The translations under genes were made by a program, and so were the position numbers. A stretch of 64,000 nucleotides of DNA from JASGTU01 sp963821815 (lineage in GTDB: Bacteria; Chloroflexota; Anaerolineae; Caldilineales; Caldilineaceae): the NCBI GenBank assembly GCA_963821815.1, contig CAWGFG010000006.1, positions 186,001-250,000 of the forward strand, in the 5' to 3' direction. The notes below the pieces were generated by a model. The model was not told the origin of the DNA. It saw nothing but the letters and a program-made list of their open reading frames with translations, and ran no database searches. Positions 1 through 8,755 of the stretch are shown piece by piece (position 1 is the stretch's first letter; every line of letters begins with the position of its first letter).

Positions 1-685
1 TGTCTTCCCAGCCATTGCCGCCTAGCACGAAGCGCTGATCGGATAGAGCAGCAGCAGCTTTGAAAAAGAACTCGTCCACCCGACTTTCACGATCTGGAAG
101 GCGATGGCCCAAGAAGCTGCACAGTCCGGCGTATTGGGGGTCCGCCGCCACTGGGTAATGGGTCTCCGGATCGAGCGCATTATAAATAGCGTGGCATTCG
201 CGGGCGCCAAGCTGCGTGTACGCATCCACTACTGCCGGACCGCCTCCGTATGTCAGGATCAGATCGTAGCGCGGGATGAGGCTGCGGAATGGATCATCTG
301 GAACTTCATTCACTCTGTCCAAGGTAGCCGGCGCATCCACATCCCAAAACGCGACCACAGTACTTGGCCCCTTCAGGTCCACTACAGCTTCCTCCAGCAG
401 CTCGTCAAAGACGCCGACGCCGCTAGTCTTGATGACCATGTCTGCCGCCTGCGCTTCATCAAGGCAAGCGTAGAGCTGGTCCGTGTTCCGAGCGCTGTAT
501 ACTACTACCCGCGCCCAATCCGGATCATCCATATCGCGATATTTCTGGCGGTCGTAGGCATCCGGCTCATAGAAGCTGATGTGATGGCCGCGGCCATGCA
601 AGGCGCTGATTATGCCGCGGTAGTAGGTCGCGGCGCCGTTCCAATAGGCGGAGACAAGGCTAGAGCCGAAGAAGGCGATGTTCAT
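1..685 (-). CDS. CgeB-family glycosyltransferase, N-terminal part (runs off window)
   Basis: An open minus-strand frame starts at the ATG at 683-685 and is still open at base 1, so only the first 228 residues are visible. The start MNIAFFGS is a Rossmann-like opening strand. The visible end (SFLGHRLPDRESRVDEFF, then LGGNGWED) matches the CgeB / glycosyl-transferase-family-1-like group known from spore maturation protein CgeB. A GGAG sequence lies about 12 bases before the ATG, and the upstream gene stops 7 bases away, so the two are probably co-translated. It is the second of two adjacent CgeB-type genes and the last visible gene of the minus-strand glycan operon. The sugar donor and acceptor cannot be deduced. 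The frame reading is secure; the family is recognised from memory of motifs. Confidence 0.75.
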   Translation of the reverse strand, partial: MNIAFFGSSLVSAYWNGAATYYRGIISALHGRGHHISFYEPDAYDRQKYRDMDDPDWARVVVYSARNTDQLYACLDEAQAADMVIKTSGVGVFDELLEEAVVDLKGPSTVVAFWDVDAPATLDRVNEVPDDPFRSLIPRYDLILTYGGGPAVVDAYTQLGARECHAIYNALDPETHYPVAADPQYAGLCSFLGHRLPDRESRVDEFFFKAAAALSDQRFVLGGNGWED

Positions 686-692
686 GCGGTCA

Positions 693-2012
693 TTACGCTC
701 CAGACTGGTTATGTTTGTCGTTGCTTGAATCGCTAACCCTCTGTGCAGCTCCATATCTAGGCACAGCTTCTCCCTGCCCACGGGATCTCGGAGACACATC
801 CGTTTCTATACGTTCCCGCGATCGCTGCCCATCGTTCCGCGAATATAAGTTCCTCGGGCGCACGATGCTTTCGTCCGCAATTGATCGCTGTTTTGGCATC
901 AAGGCAGGTGTACGGGTATTCATATGCAGGTCAGCTCGGCAGATGGAGAGAAGCTGGTCAACACGGTGAGCGCACGTATGGCGGCTATAAATTGTCTGAA
1001 GACCGTGTTGGACAAGCTCTGTTGCGACATCCGGCTCGTGTAACACCATGCGTAGAAGACCCTGCATCTCGGCTCCACTATGTGCCACTAGGTAGTCTCG
1101 ACCTGGCGTGAATAGGTGCTCGACGTCGTCCCACGGGGCGCAGATGAGCGGAATGCCGCAAGCGAGCGCCTCAAACACGCGTATGGTCGGGATGCCAGGA
1201 AGCATTTCTACGTACGGCTGGCGAGGAACATGCACCGTAACGCGGAATTCACGAAAAACTTGCGAAACCTGGTAGTTCGGCAGCCAACCGCCATATTCAA
1301 TACCTGCAACTGCCAGCATTTCCAACGCGTAGTCTGGGTAGCGAACGCCGTGGACACGTGCACGCAACCCGAGTTCGCGCACCGGATCAAAGACATACTC
1401 CTGCAAGCGCTCAGTTCGTTCTTCATCGCCAAAGTTGCCTATCCAGACGAGATCGCCGGCGTCGGCAGATGATATCAGCGGTTGAAAAATGCTTGTGTCG
1501 GCAGCCTCATGCCATGTCCATGCACGCCGTGCCCATCCCTGGTCTATGTAGCGGTTTCGTATGACCTCTCCAAAGGCAAGGACGCCATCAAACTCTTCTA
1601 TGCGGTAGTCGCCGATCGTCTCACTATCCGAGATAGATCGGTGGTGCGTGTCGTGAAACAGTAGCCGGTAGTGGTCATTTTGCTGTCGGTGAGCAGCGAG
1701 TTTACTGAAGAGGGCTTTCTCATTCCACTCGTGTGCAATGACGAGATCGGCGTCCTCCAGGGTAGCATCCAGATCCAACGTGTCGATGTCATAATGTACG
1801 CTGCGCAAATGCGGGAATCGCCGCTCAAACTCAGTGATGGCCTCAATCCCCTCATTACGAATTAAGTTGCTCAGACTCCAACCGGCTAGTGGTTCGTAGA
1901 CGACAACGTCGTGATTCCTTCGCTGTAGTTCGGTAACAATACCACGCAGAAAATGCGCATTGCCGTGATTCCAATCAGAGATGAGCGAATGGTAGAAAAG
2001 AACAATTTTCAT
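693..2012 (-). CDS. CgeB-type glycosyltransferase
   Basis: 439 residues with two Rossmann-like halves, as in GT-B glycosyltransferases. The N terminus MKIVLFYHS is followed by WNHGNAHFLRG, the usual glycine-containing donor-fold loop. The C-terminal half has VHVPRQPYVEMLPGIPTIRV then FEALACGIPL, the typical GT-B nucleotide-sugar binding region of CgeB-like enzymes. The last 70 or so residues are polar and low in complexity, and may be a dispensable tail. Its ATG overlaps the stop of the preceding GT4 gene by 4 bases, which indicates translational coupling. It probably transfers a sugar to a polysaccharide or lipid-linked glycan in the cytoplasm. Donor and acceptor are unknown. Confidence 0.8.
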   Translation of the reverse strand: MKIVLFYHSLISDWNHGNAHFLRGIVTELQRRNHDVVVYEPLAGWSLSNLIRNEGIEAITEFERRFPHLRSVHYDIDTLDLDATLEDADLVIAHEWNEKALFSKLAAHRQQNDHYRLLFHDTHHRSISDSETIGDYRIEEFDGVLAFGEVIRNRYIDQGWARRAWTWHEAADTSIFQPLISSADAGDLVWIGNFGDEERTERLQEYVFDPVRELGLRARVHGVRYPDYALEMLAVAGIEYGGWLPNYQVSQVFREFRVTVHVPRQPYVEMLPGIPTIRVFEALACGIPLICAPWDDVEHLFTPGRDYLVAHSGAEMQGLLRMVLHEPDVATELVQHGLQTIYSRHTCAHRVDQLLSICRADLHMNTRTPALMPKQRSIADESIVRPRNLYSRNDGQRSRERIETDVSPRSRGQGEAVPRYGAAQRVSDSSNDKHNQSGA

Positions 2013-3151
2013 AGTGGTAACCTAAGCGTTCGATGACTGGCGGCAGAGGCGAACTGCCGCTGCGGTATGCGTTTGATTCGTCTATGGCCGAGGAGTTGAC
2101 GATAGCATTGTTTATAGGCGGCTCCCGTCTTCGTGAGCAAGAAACGGTGCGCGTGCTGATAGGCCGAAGCGCCCAATTTCGTACGCAGCTGCGCATCTTC
2201 AGTCAGCAACCTAAGTACGCTGTGCAGGCGTGCGATATCGTTAGGCGGCACAAATATAGCACGACGGTTCCAATTCTCCCGGAGGCTAGGAATGTCACCC
2301 AATACGAGTGCGCATCTGGAAAAGGCCGCCTCCAGCACAGAGAGGCCGAAAGGCTCGTAGCGAGCAGGCAAAGCGTAAATGCTACTTCGTGCAAGGTAAT
2401 CAACTACTTCTGTCGGCGAGAGCATTCCTGTGGCGTGAGCGTGCTTAAGTGAGACTCGTCCGCCTGAAGGATGCTCGGGGTTGCCGGCAACGTGGACTGG
2501 CCAAGACAGATCATCAGCGGCTAAATCAACTGCTCGGATATTCTTAGCTTCGTCCCAGAGCCGTCCCATACTGAAAATGAATGGTTCCTTGCACTTAACA
2601 CGGGAAAATCGAGCGGGACTGCGGCCATTCGGAATCACCATGGATAGAGGCAGCTTGCCGTATTCGTGTGTCAGTGCAGTCTGCATCGCTTTCGTGGGAG
2701 TCACTACCATGTCGGCTGCATTCAGTCCGGATCGCACACGGTTCTGGTAGGTATCATATTGAGCCGGGGCAGGTTCTCCCTTAACTGCGCGCCACCAGGA
2801 AGCTACGCATGAATGACCCACTACCAGGACAGGCGCATTCCAGGGCAGATCGGCGTGCACATAACCGTTCAGGTGGATGATATCCGGCTGTACTTCGCGC
2901 TCAAGCGCAAGCAGCCATTCTCCCGCCTCCGCCACGTCTTCCCAGGGATTGTCCATCCACTCTAGTTTATAGGCGCTTTCTCTGACTGAGAGGTGCGCAT
3001 ACTCATCGACTTCCTCCCATTGGTCAGAGGTCAGCGGTACGCCCATGGTAGCCAGCGTAATTTGGAAGTCAGAAGGATCCAGAGAGGAGATCAAGTCCAT
3101 ACAATAGGTCCATATTCCTCCGATCGTATCTGCCGTCATGAGTATCCTCAT
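2009..3151 (-). CDS. Glycosyltransferase family 4 (GT-B)
   Basis: 380 residues. The N terminus MRILMTADTIGGIWTY carries the glycine-rich loop of GT4 acceptor domains. IIHLNGY and VVTPTKAM are usual GT4 landmarks, and the C-terminal half has FSMGRLWDEAKN followed by ALPARYEPFGLSVLEAA, the E-x7-E donor-binding motif of retaining GT4 enzymes. It overlaps the upstream dehydrogenase and the downstream CgeB-type gene by 4 bases each. It therefore belongs to a tightly coupled three-gene block. A role in assembly of a surface or storage glycan is an inference from the neighbours. The C-terminal 25 residues are basic and divergent. Confidence 0.85.
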   Translation of the reverse strand: MRILMTADTIGGIWTYCMDLISSLDPSDFQITLATMGVPLTSDQWEEVDEYAHLSVRESAYKLEWMDNPWEDVAEAGEWLLALEREVQPDIIHLNGYVHADLPWNAPVLVVGHSCVASWWRAVKGEPAPAQYDTYQNRVRSGLNAADMVVTPTKAMQTALTHEYGKLPLSMVIPNGRSPARFSRVKCKEPFIFSMGRLWDEAKNIRAVDLAADDLSWPVHVAGNPEHPSGGRVSLKHAHATGMLSPTEVVDYLARSSIYALPARYEPFGLSVLEAAFSRCALVLGDIPSLRENWNRRAIFVPPNDIARLHSVLRLLTEDAQLRTKLGASAYQHAHRFLLTKTGAAYKQCYRQLLGHRRIKRIPQRQFASAASHRTLRLPL

Positions 3152-4197
3152 GGCCGAACCAGCGCTTTCAGAAACCCATCAGGACGCTGCTGCATCAAGG
3201 CGAAAGCATCATCAAGGTGTTCCAGGGGGAGTGTGTGGGTGAACAGTGGCGACGGATCGATCTCGCCGTACGCAACAGCCTGCGTCGCGGACCTCATTCC
3301 GGAAAGATAAATAGCCGGATCTCGTTCATGGGCGTTTATCACGTCAATGCCGCGCCAGTTCCAGAGTTGCATATTAACGGACCTCAGCCCATCTTGATGA
3401 TATCCGGCGATTACCAGGCGTTTGCGCACGCCTGTCAGTTCCCCAGCCAAATCCAACGGCCACTGCTTTCCCACAGCTTCGATCACGCAGTCACATCCAT
3501 TGCCACGTGTGATCTCCATCACCTGATCAATAATGCTTTGGTGATCATCCATCGGTATCGTGTACACAGCGCCAGAGTCGAGCGCCACCTTCAGCGAATA
3601 GGGACGGCGCGAAATGGCAATTACGGTTGCGCCAGTCCGTGCCGCCAATTTCGTCAGCATCGCACCGAGAAATCCGATGCCGATTATTGCGACGGTATCT
3701 TCAGGGCCTATTTGGCTGCGAGCGAAAACATTGAAGGCGCAGGCCATGGGCTCGCCCGGAAAATGATGGTTGTCCAGTTCGCACGGAAGTTTCACAAGCG
3801 AATCTATTGAGGCGATATCATGGGACGCAAAGGATCTCTCGGAGAGAAAAGCGACTCTGTCGCCCTCAATTAGTTCAGTGACATCAGGCCCTCTCTGGAT
3901 TACCCGCCCCCATCCCTCATGGCCTGGGCTACCAGGGGTCAGCGGGTAGTCAAACCAGTCTCTACCCTCCCACACGGGAAGATTGGACGCACAGACGCCG
4001 CAACCTTCCAGCGCGACCAGAACTTCTCCAGGACCTGGCTCTGGCAACACCTGCTCCTCCAGCCGAAGTTCACCTGGCGCGACAATTACAGCAGCCGTCA
4101 TGGATTTTCTGACCAGGGGCATCCTATGCAGTTCTGGAGGTTTTTCTGAAAACGATAGTTCGCTATCCACAGCACCTTGAATCGTATGCACCGTCAT
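3148..4197 (-). CDS. Zinc-dependent MDR-family dehydrogenase
   Basis: 349 residues, the usual length for medium-chain alcohol/polyol dehydrogenases. The N-terminal GroES-like domain has the catalytic zinc ligands GCGVCASN (Cys) and SPGHEGWG (His-Glu), and EPMACAFN supplies the Glu typical of polyol and sorbitol-type members. The four-cysteine structural zinc lobe is not apparent. The Rossmann half has VAIIGIGFLGAM. A good ribosome site (AAGGAAGGGA) precedes the ATG at 4197. It overlaps the GT4 gene by 4 bases. In this operon it may oxidise or reduce a sugar or sugar-nucleotide side chain, but substrate cannot be read from sequence. Family assignment is firm; role is not. Confidence 0.85.
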   Translation of the reverse strand: MTVHTIQGAVDSELSFSEKPPELHRMPLVRKSMTAAVIVAPGELRLEEQVLPEPGPGEVLVALEGCGVCASNLPVWEGRDWFDYPLTPGSPGHEGWGRVIQRGPDVTELIEGDRVAFLSERSFASHDIASIDSLVKLPCELDNHHFPGEPMACAFNVFARSQIGPEDTVAIIGIGFLGAMLTKLAARTGATVIAISRRPYSLKVALDSGAVYTIPMDDHQSIIDQVMEITRGNGCDCVIEAVGKQWPLDLAGELTGVRKRLVIAGYHQDGLRSVNMQLWNWRGIDVINAHERDPAIYLSGMRSATQAVAYGEIDPSPLFTHTLPLEHLDDAFALMQQRPDGFLKALVRP

Positions 4198-4268
4198 GAT
4201 AGTCCCTTCCTTGTTCCAGCAATGTACTCAAGCGGTATGTACGCGTTAGGGATGAAAATCATAACCGC

Positions 4269-4517
4269 TCAAACGGACATCTCTTTGCTGAAGACACCGT
4301 CACTTTCACTCACATGTGACAAAAGGGACGGCCTGAATACTGGAGTTTTTCTAAATGTTTCCGCGCCTGGGATTCGATTGTTCTCTAGCCATGCGTACAG
4401 GCGCGTGATACCTTCGGCTAGACCAACCTGTGGACTCCATCCGGTTGTCTCGGAAAACTGAGATGTATCGGATACATAGTAGCGTTGATCGCCAGTTCGC
4501 GCGCGCCAACATAGCGA
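4269..4517 (-). pseudogene. Out-of-frame C terminus of the epimerase domain
   Basis: Directly downstream of about 4505-4515 the minus strand encodes, in a different frame from the preceding 650 codons, WRARTGDQRYYVSDTSQF and then GWSPQVGLAEGITRLYAWLE, ending at a TGA at 4269-4271. This is the usual C-terminal end of extended SDR epimerases (WRpGDQ, then GWxPxxxxxEGI). The frame change lies in an alternating GC tract at about 4498-4507. One extra base, or two missing ones, would restore a protein of roughly 708 residues. It may be a true mutation or a sequencing error in the GC repeat. Confidence 0.75.
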
Positions 4518-6394
4518 ACCACAGGTTTTGAACCATGGAGCTGCTCGATATGGTCAAGTAACTCCAGAAGACTGATGGTATTGTCGGGTCCGCCGCCGAT
4601 GTTGTATGCGCGTCCCGACAATACCTCTATAAAATCATGCGCCCGTACCATCGCATCCACCAGGTCGGTGACATACAATATGTCGCGTACCTGTTTACCA
4701 TCTCCGAAGATAGTGATCGGCTGATCTCGCAATGTACTGAGCAGGAAATGGGCCACCCATCCTTGGTCTTCGGTGCCAAACTGATGCGGACCATAGATGC
4801 AACTCATGCGGAATACAGTTGCTGCAAGCCCAAACGTACGCGCGTAGTCTAGAACGTAATGGTCTGCGGAGCCCTTTGAAGCGCCGTATGGGCTGTGGAA
4901 ATCGGTCGGCTGCTCCTCGGATATCCCGTACAAATCAGTATGATGGTCGAATGGAACGTACCGTGTAGCCCTCTCCGTCAACGTAACAGCGGATAGATCT
5001 CCATATACCTTGTTGGTCGAGGTGAAAAGCAGCGGTATCTGCTCGTCTCGCCCGCGCAGAGCCTCCAGAAGATTGAGCGTCCCGCGGGCATTGATCTCGA
5101 AATCCCGCTTCGGGTTCAGCAAGCTTGTCGTTACGGCAACCTGTGCAGCGAAATGAAACACAGCGCTGGCATTCTGGACGGCTTCGGTAAGTTTGAACTC
5201 GTTACGTACGTCGGCAATGCGGACGAGAAGTCGGTCGCCATGGCGCTTTCGTAGCCAGGCGAGGTTCCGTTCCACACCTGCACGTGACAGATTGTCATAG
5301 ACAAGAACTCGCTTGCCATCTGAGAGGAAGCGATGCGCAAGATTGGTGCCAATGAAGCCTGCTCCACCTGTAACGAGAATATACTGGTTTTGCTTCGCCA
5401 TGCTTATTGACTTAAATTTCGCATATTCCTTCTGCGCCTGCTTCTTCTCCTCCTTCACTGCGCTGAGCCCGCTGCCCGACCAGAGTCGGTACAGGAGCTT
5501 AGGCGTGCCGTCATGGCGTATAAGCCCAAAATGGTATTCGCGTTCATCCTGATGGAATCCATCAAGTGCAGAAAGCTTCGGATGTAAGTCCTCCACACTG
5601 TACCAGTAGAGGCGCTCGACAGGCGCTTTCGCTGACTCAACAAAACTCTGTAATTGTGCATACTCGTCATGCTGCCATGTAGAGAATCCTGCCTCAGTTA
5701 TCCAGATGTCCGCCTCGGATTGATGCTCGTCAAGAACGGACTGCACGGACTCCACTTGTTGCTCCCAACCTGTCCAATTTAGTTCCCAAGTGCCTGGAAA
5801 ACCATGGATGCCTACGACGTCGATATAGGCCATCACTCCGCGATCGAACATGAGGTTTAGCCAAGTAGGATCTACCGGGCTCATTCCGCCCAATACAGTT
5901 CCTTTGCCAAGCTGCTGAGCCCAATATGCTGCACCGCCAACCATTTCACTGAACAAGTACCAGTGCGGGTCCAAGGTCCAATCCCATTCACTGAAGTTGT
6001 TCGGTTCGTTCCAAAGCTCGACGAAGCTAAAGCAGTCGCCCAGGCTAGAGACTAAGGAGTCTAGGAAATCAGCATATAATTTGGGTTGACGCGGAGGAGC
6101 AGACGTCTTGGGTGCAGCGCCAAGAGAGGGAGGTGTATAGCAGAGTGAAGGCAGTAAATCGACCTTGGAAGATAGCCGCGGGAGCAACCAGCGGTACCAT
6201 GCCTCTCCGCCAGGTGACGACCAATCCGCCCAAGACACGCCGGTACGTATGTGATCGACGCCAACCTCAGACATTGCCTTAAGCACCCGTTCCACACGCT
6301 CTTCTTCGCCTGGTCGAAACCACTCTAGGAAACCGATGGTGGAACCCTTGGTGGAGGCCTGTTTGTGAAGATGCGTTGCAGGTAGACCGTTCAT
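4418..6394 (-). CDS. GH39-like hydrolase fused to NAD-dependent epimerase, C terminus frameshifted
   Basis: 658 residues as read. Residues 1-310 form a clan GH-A barrel resembling GH39, with candidate acid/base Glu130 in VELWNEPNN and nucleophile Glu234 in WITEAGFS. A charged linker (about 312-332) leads to an extended SDR epimerase from about residue 333: MAKQNQYILVTGGAGFIG is the NAD site and YGASK (Tyr503, Lys507) the active site. YGPHQFGTEDQGW is typical of CDP-paratose/tyvelose 2-epimerase relatives. The last 33 residues do not fit the family; the expected C terminus continues in another minus frame to 4269. The ATG at 6394 has an AGGAG site. The fused start MAKQ could also be a separate start, but the frame is continuous. 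Confidence 0.8.
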   Translation of the reverse strand: MNGLPATHLHKQASTKGSTIGFLEWFRPGEEERVERVLKAMSEVGVDHIRTGVSWADWSSPGGEAWYRWLLPRLSSKVDLLPSLCYTPPSLGAAPKTSAPPRQPKLYADFLDSLVSSLGDCFSFVELWNEPNNFSEWDWTLDPHWYLFSEMVGGAAYWAQQLGKGTVLGGMSPVDPTWLNLMFDRGVMAYIDVVGIHGFPGTWELNWTGWEQQVESVQSVLDEHQSEADIWITEAGFSTWQHDEYAQLQSFVESAKAPVERLYWYSVEDLHPKLSALDGFHQDEREYHFGLIRHDGTPKLLYRLWSGSGLSAVKEEKKQAQKEYAKFKSISMAKQNQYILVTGGAGFIGTNLAHRFLSDGKRVLVYDNLSRAGVERNLAWLRKRHGDRLLVRIADVRNEFKLTEAVQNASAVFHFAAQVAVTTSLLNPKRDFEINARGTLNLLEALRGRDEQIPLLFTSTNKVYGDLSAVTLTERATRYVPFDHHTDLYGISEEQPTDFHSPYGASKGSADHYVLDYARTFGLAATVFRMSCIYGPHQFGTEDQGWVAHFLLSTLRDQPITIFGDGKQVRDILYVTDLVDAMVRAHDFIEVLSGRAYNIGGGPDNTISLLELLDHIEQLHGSKPVVRYVGARELAINATMYPIHLSFPRQPDGVHRLV

Positions 6395-6493
6395 TTTGCT
6401 CTCCTAGCTCTGAAGGCGGAATGCCGCCGTCTTGGCCCAATGATCTCGACATAACTACTGAAGGGAACAGCATTCAGTATGTGTTGCCGCTTC

Positions 6494-7618
6494 CTAGACG
6501 GTGAGACCGCGCGTTGACAATTCAACATTTGCGTAGGCGACTTTGTCCACTGCCGCTTGTTCCGTCAGCCAGTCAGCGAGCCGCTCCATGCCTGTATCCA
6601 GCGGGACCTGCGGCGCATAGCCTAAGCACTCACGTGCATGTTGAATATCGGCAAAACAGTGGCGGATGTCGCCTACACGGTATTTGCCGACGATCTCTGC
6701 CTCGATTTCAGATTTACCCATGACACTAGCCAGACGCGAGGCAACATCGCGTACCGTGTACGCATTGCCGCTGGCGACATTGAATACCTCTCCCTCGATA
6801 CCGGGCGCCTCCATGGCCAAGCGGCAAGCGCGAGCCACATCAGTCACATACACGAAATCCCGTTGCTGAAGGCCATCTTCGTATAGTAACGGAGGACTAT
6901 CGTTGAGGAGACGCGAGGCGAAGATTGCCAGAACACCGGTATAGGGATCGGAGAGGGCTTGGCGCGTGCCGTACGTGTTGAAGAAACGAAGCGCTACACA
7001 CGGAATAGCGTACGCTTGGCTTACGACTAGCGCCATACGCTCCTGGTCGTACTTCGAGAGCGCATACACGGAAGCCAGTGCAGGCTTTTTCGTCTCCGGC
7101 GTAGGGCAGGGCTGCAATACGGCGCCTGCTTCGTCTGTTACTTCCCAGTAGCCATTTCGCAGCCTTTCAATGGATCTTGGCGCCGCCGTGGCTGGGCGAC
7201 CGTCAGGGTACTGATACTTGCCTTCCCCGTAGACGCTCATGCTGGAAGCTACAATAAGCCGCTCTACCGGATTCCTGATGAGTTCTTCCAACAAGACGGC
7301 TGTCCCCAGATTATTGGTCCTCGTATAGTCACTCACTGCATACATGCTCTGACCGACCCCCACCCTTGCCGCGAAGTGAAAGACCACATCAACATCGCGA
7401 CAGGCGAGTGCAACGGACTTTGCATCGCAGATGTCGCCCAAAAAGACCCTGACGTCCTTATGTATATAGGACGGACGGACAATGTTCGATCCGTGTACTT
7501 GTTCCTGCATATTATCTAGAACACGTACATCGTGCCCTTTGCTAAGAAGTTCATCACAGAGGTGTGAACCGATAAAACCAGCGCCTCCCGTAATCAGAAT
7601 AGTCTTTTTGGACACCAA
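6494..7618 (-). CDS. NAD-dependent sugar-nucleotide epimerase (dTDP-L-rhamnose 4-epimerase-like)
   Basis: 374 residues of the extended short-chain dehydrogenase family. ILITGGAGFIGSHL at residues 7-20 is the NAD-binding glycine motif. VASSMSVYGEG and YALSKYDQE carry the Ser and Tyr-x3-Lys catalytic residues. LRFFNTYGTRQ and QQRDFVYVTDVA are substrate-side landmarks. An insertion between the Ser and Tyr motifs, containing PCPTPETKKP, is characteristic of the WbiB / rhamnose 4-epimerase branch. It is the first gene of the minus-strand run that continues to the left edge. It should supply an epimerised nucleotide sugar to the glycosyltransferases downstream; exact substrate is uncertain. Confidence 0.85.
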   Translation of the reverse strand: MVSKKTILITGGAGFIGSHLCDELLSKGHDVRVLDNMQEQVHGSNIVRPSYIHKDVRVFLGDICDAKSVALACRDVDVVFHFAARVGVGQSMYAVSDYTRTNNLGTAVLLEELIRNPVERLIVASSMSVYGEGKYQYPDGRPATAAPRSIERLRNGYWEVTDEAGAVLQPCPTPETKKPALASVYALSKYDQERMALVVSQAYAIPCVALRFFNTYGTRQALSDPYTGVLAIFASRLLNDSPPLLYEDGLQQRDFVYVTDVARACRLAMEAPGIEGEVFNVASGNAYTVRDVASRLASVMGKSEIEAEIVGKYRVGDIRHCFADIQHARECLGYAPQVPLDTGMERLADWLTEQAAVDKVAYANVELSTRGLTV

Positions 7619-8382
7619 TTTTCTCCTTTGCGATCAAATTCTAGGCGACTGACAATGTCTATTCTCCATCTGAGGCAGCCATCAATCCGAATCAATACTT
7701 CTGGACGAAGCACTCCGCGAAACACGAAGCTTGATCCTAGAAGGTGGACCTGCCCTCACCAGAAACTATAGAGTGTTGGCTACTCTTTGCGACCAAGATT
7801 TTGTGTGCAGCAGAAGATGTCACTCAGCCGCATGCTACTGTTCCGTAATGGTAGCGAAGCAGTAAGAACATTGAAAGAGTAGACCTGTGTCCTTTAGGTA
7901 CAACAGAGGGTATAGCCATGACAACAGAGTCTATGACTATAACAACCGGAGTAGTAGAGCTATTGCAGACCGGGGAACTGCGATAGCTCAACCTTGCGAC
8001 GGGATTGCGTGGAATCAACCTGGACGACGCCGGCACCGTTACACCACTTGTGGAGTAAGTGTAACTTCACTATTTGTGTCTGATTCGGAAATATTTTGCA
8101 AGACCATTTGCAGAGCGCCTGCAATCGGTTGCGCCAAAATGGCGCCTACGACGACGCCCAAATGGTAGCCAGCGAAAACCGCCAATCGTGCGATCAGTAG
8201 ATGAACCTGTAGACCTCAGCCAATAATCATCGGTGCAAGATACTTCCACTCAACAGTCTGGTCTTGCGCCGCATAAATCTCATTGGCCAACTGATTGCCC
8301 TGAAACCGACGCACTCGGCTAGGCTGCAAACTTGAAGCAAGAATAACTACTCAGTGTATTCAGCCTTGTCGTGGAGTTGCCA
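7619..8382. other. Gene-poor stretch with possible decayed small ORFs
   Basis: No full gene is supportable here. On the plus strand an ATG at 7918, preceded by an AGAGGG site, opens 22 codons that end at an amber TAG (7984-7986). The same frame continues for 23 further codons to a TAA at 8056-8058. On the minus strand a frame from about 8360 to 8039 encodes a hydrophobic peptide with an in-frame TGA at 8216-8218; its second half reads YHLGVVVGAILAQPIAGAL. Both may be remnants of small genes. The region 7619-7917 probably carries the promoter of the minus-strand glycan operon, but I cannot point to a convincing one. Confidence 0.3.
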
Positions 8383-8580
8383 TCAGATGAACCGCTCAGA
8401 CCGCGGGATACCCGCCGAACGAACGATGCGGATAATATAGCGAAAAGCATCGTATAGCATCGGAAGCGTGATGATAAATGCACAGCAAGAGAGCGCCACA
8501 TAGCCGACACCCGAGTAAAAGATCTTGGTGAGCCAACCTCGCTTCGAATTGTCACGTGCCCCGCGAATAGTTCTTATCAT
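8383..8580 (-). CDS. Small membrane protein, unknown
   Basis: 65 residues. A basic N terminus (MIRTIRGARDNSKRGW) precedes one predicted membrane segment around residues 25-45 (VGYVALSCCAFIITLPML), followed by a short basic tail. The ATG at 8580 has only a distant GGAG upstream. I do not recognise a family. The positive-inside arrangement and reasonable composition favour a real gene, but a chance frame cannot be excluded. It has no operon partner; the next gene in the same direction is the lipoprotein gene at 8756. Confidence 0.4.
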   Translation of the reverse strand: MIRTIRGARDNSKRGWLTKIFYSGVGYVALSCCAFIITLPMLYDAFRYIIRIVRSAGIPRSERFI

Positions 8581-8653
8581 TTTTAAAAGTAGGATCTCCG
8601 CTATTCTTTACCAGTACTTGGTTGCCGTGTCCCCACACCGAACCTTCTTCGTG

Positions 8654-8698
8654 CGCCTCCTCTTGTTGTAGACAAACGGCTTACAACAAGAGGAGGCG
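8654..8698. terminator. Perfect 17-bp inverted repeat
   Basis: CGCCTCCTCTTGTTGTA at 8654-8670 pairs exactly with its complement at 8682-8698 around an 11-base loop. It lies about 58 bases beyond the stop of the minus-strand lipoprotein gene and could end its transcript. There is no T-run after the stem on either strand, so it may instead be a stabilising 3' hairpin. Confidence 0.55.
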
Positions 8699-8755
8699 TG
8701 TAACAAAAGCGGGAGCCGGGGAATTGCTCAACCGCTTATTGGGCCTAAGCCCTAA

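Noticed and set aside
104..736. 210-codon plus-strand ORF at the left edge
   Set aside because: It is antisense to a clearly recognisable CgeB-type glycosyltransferase and has no family features.
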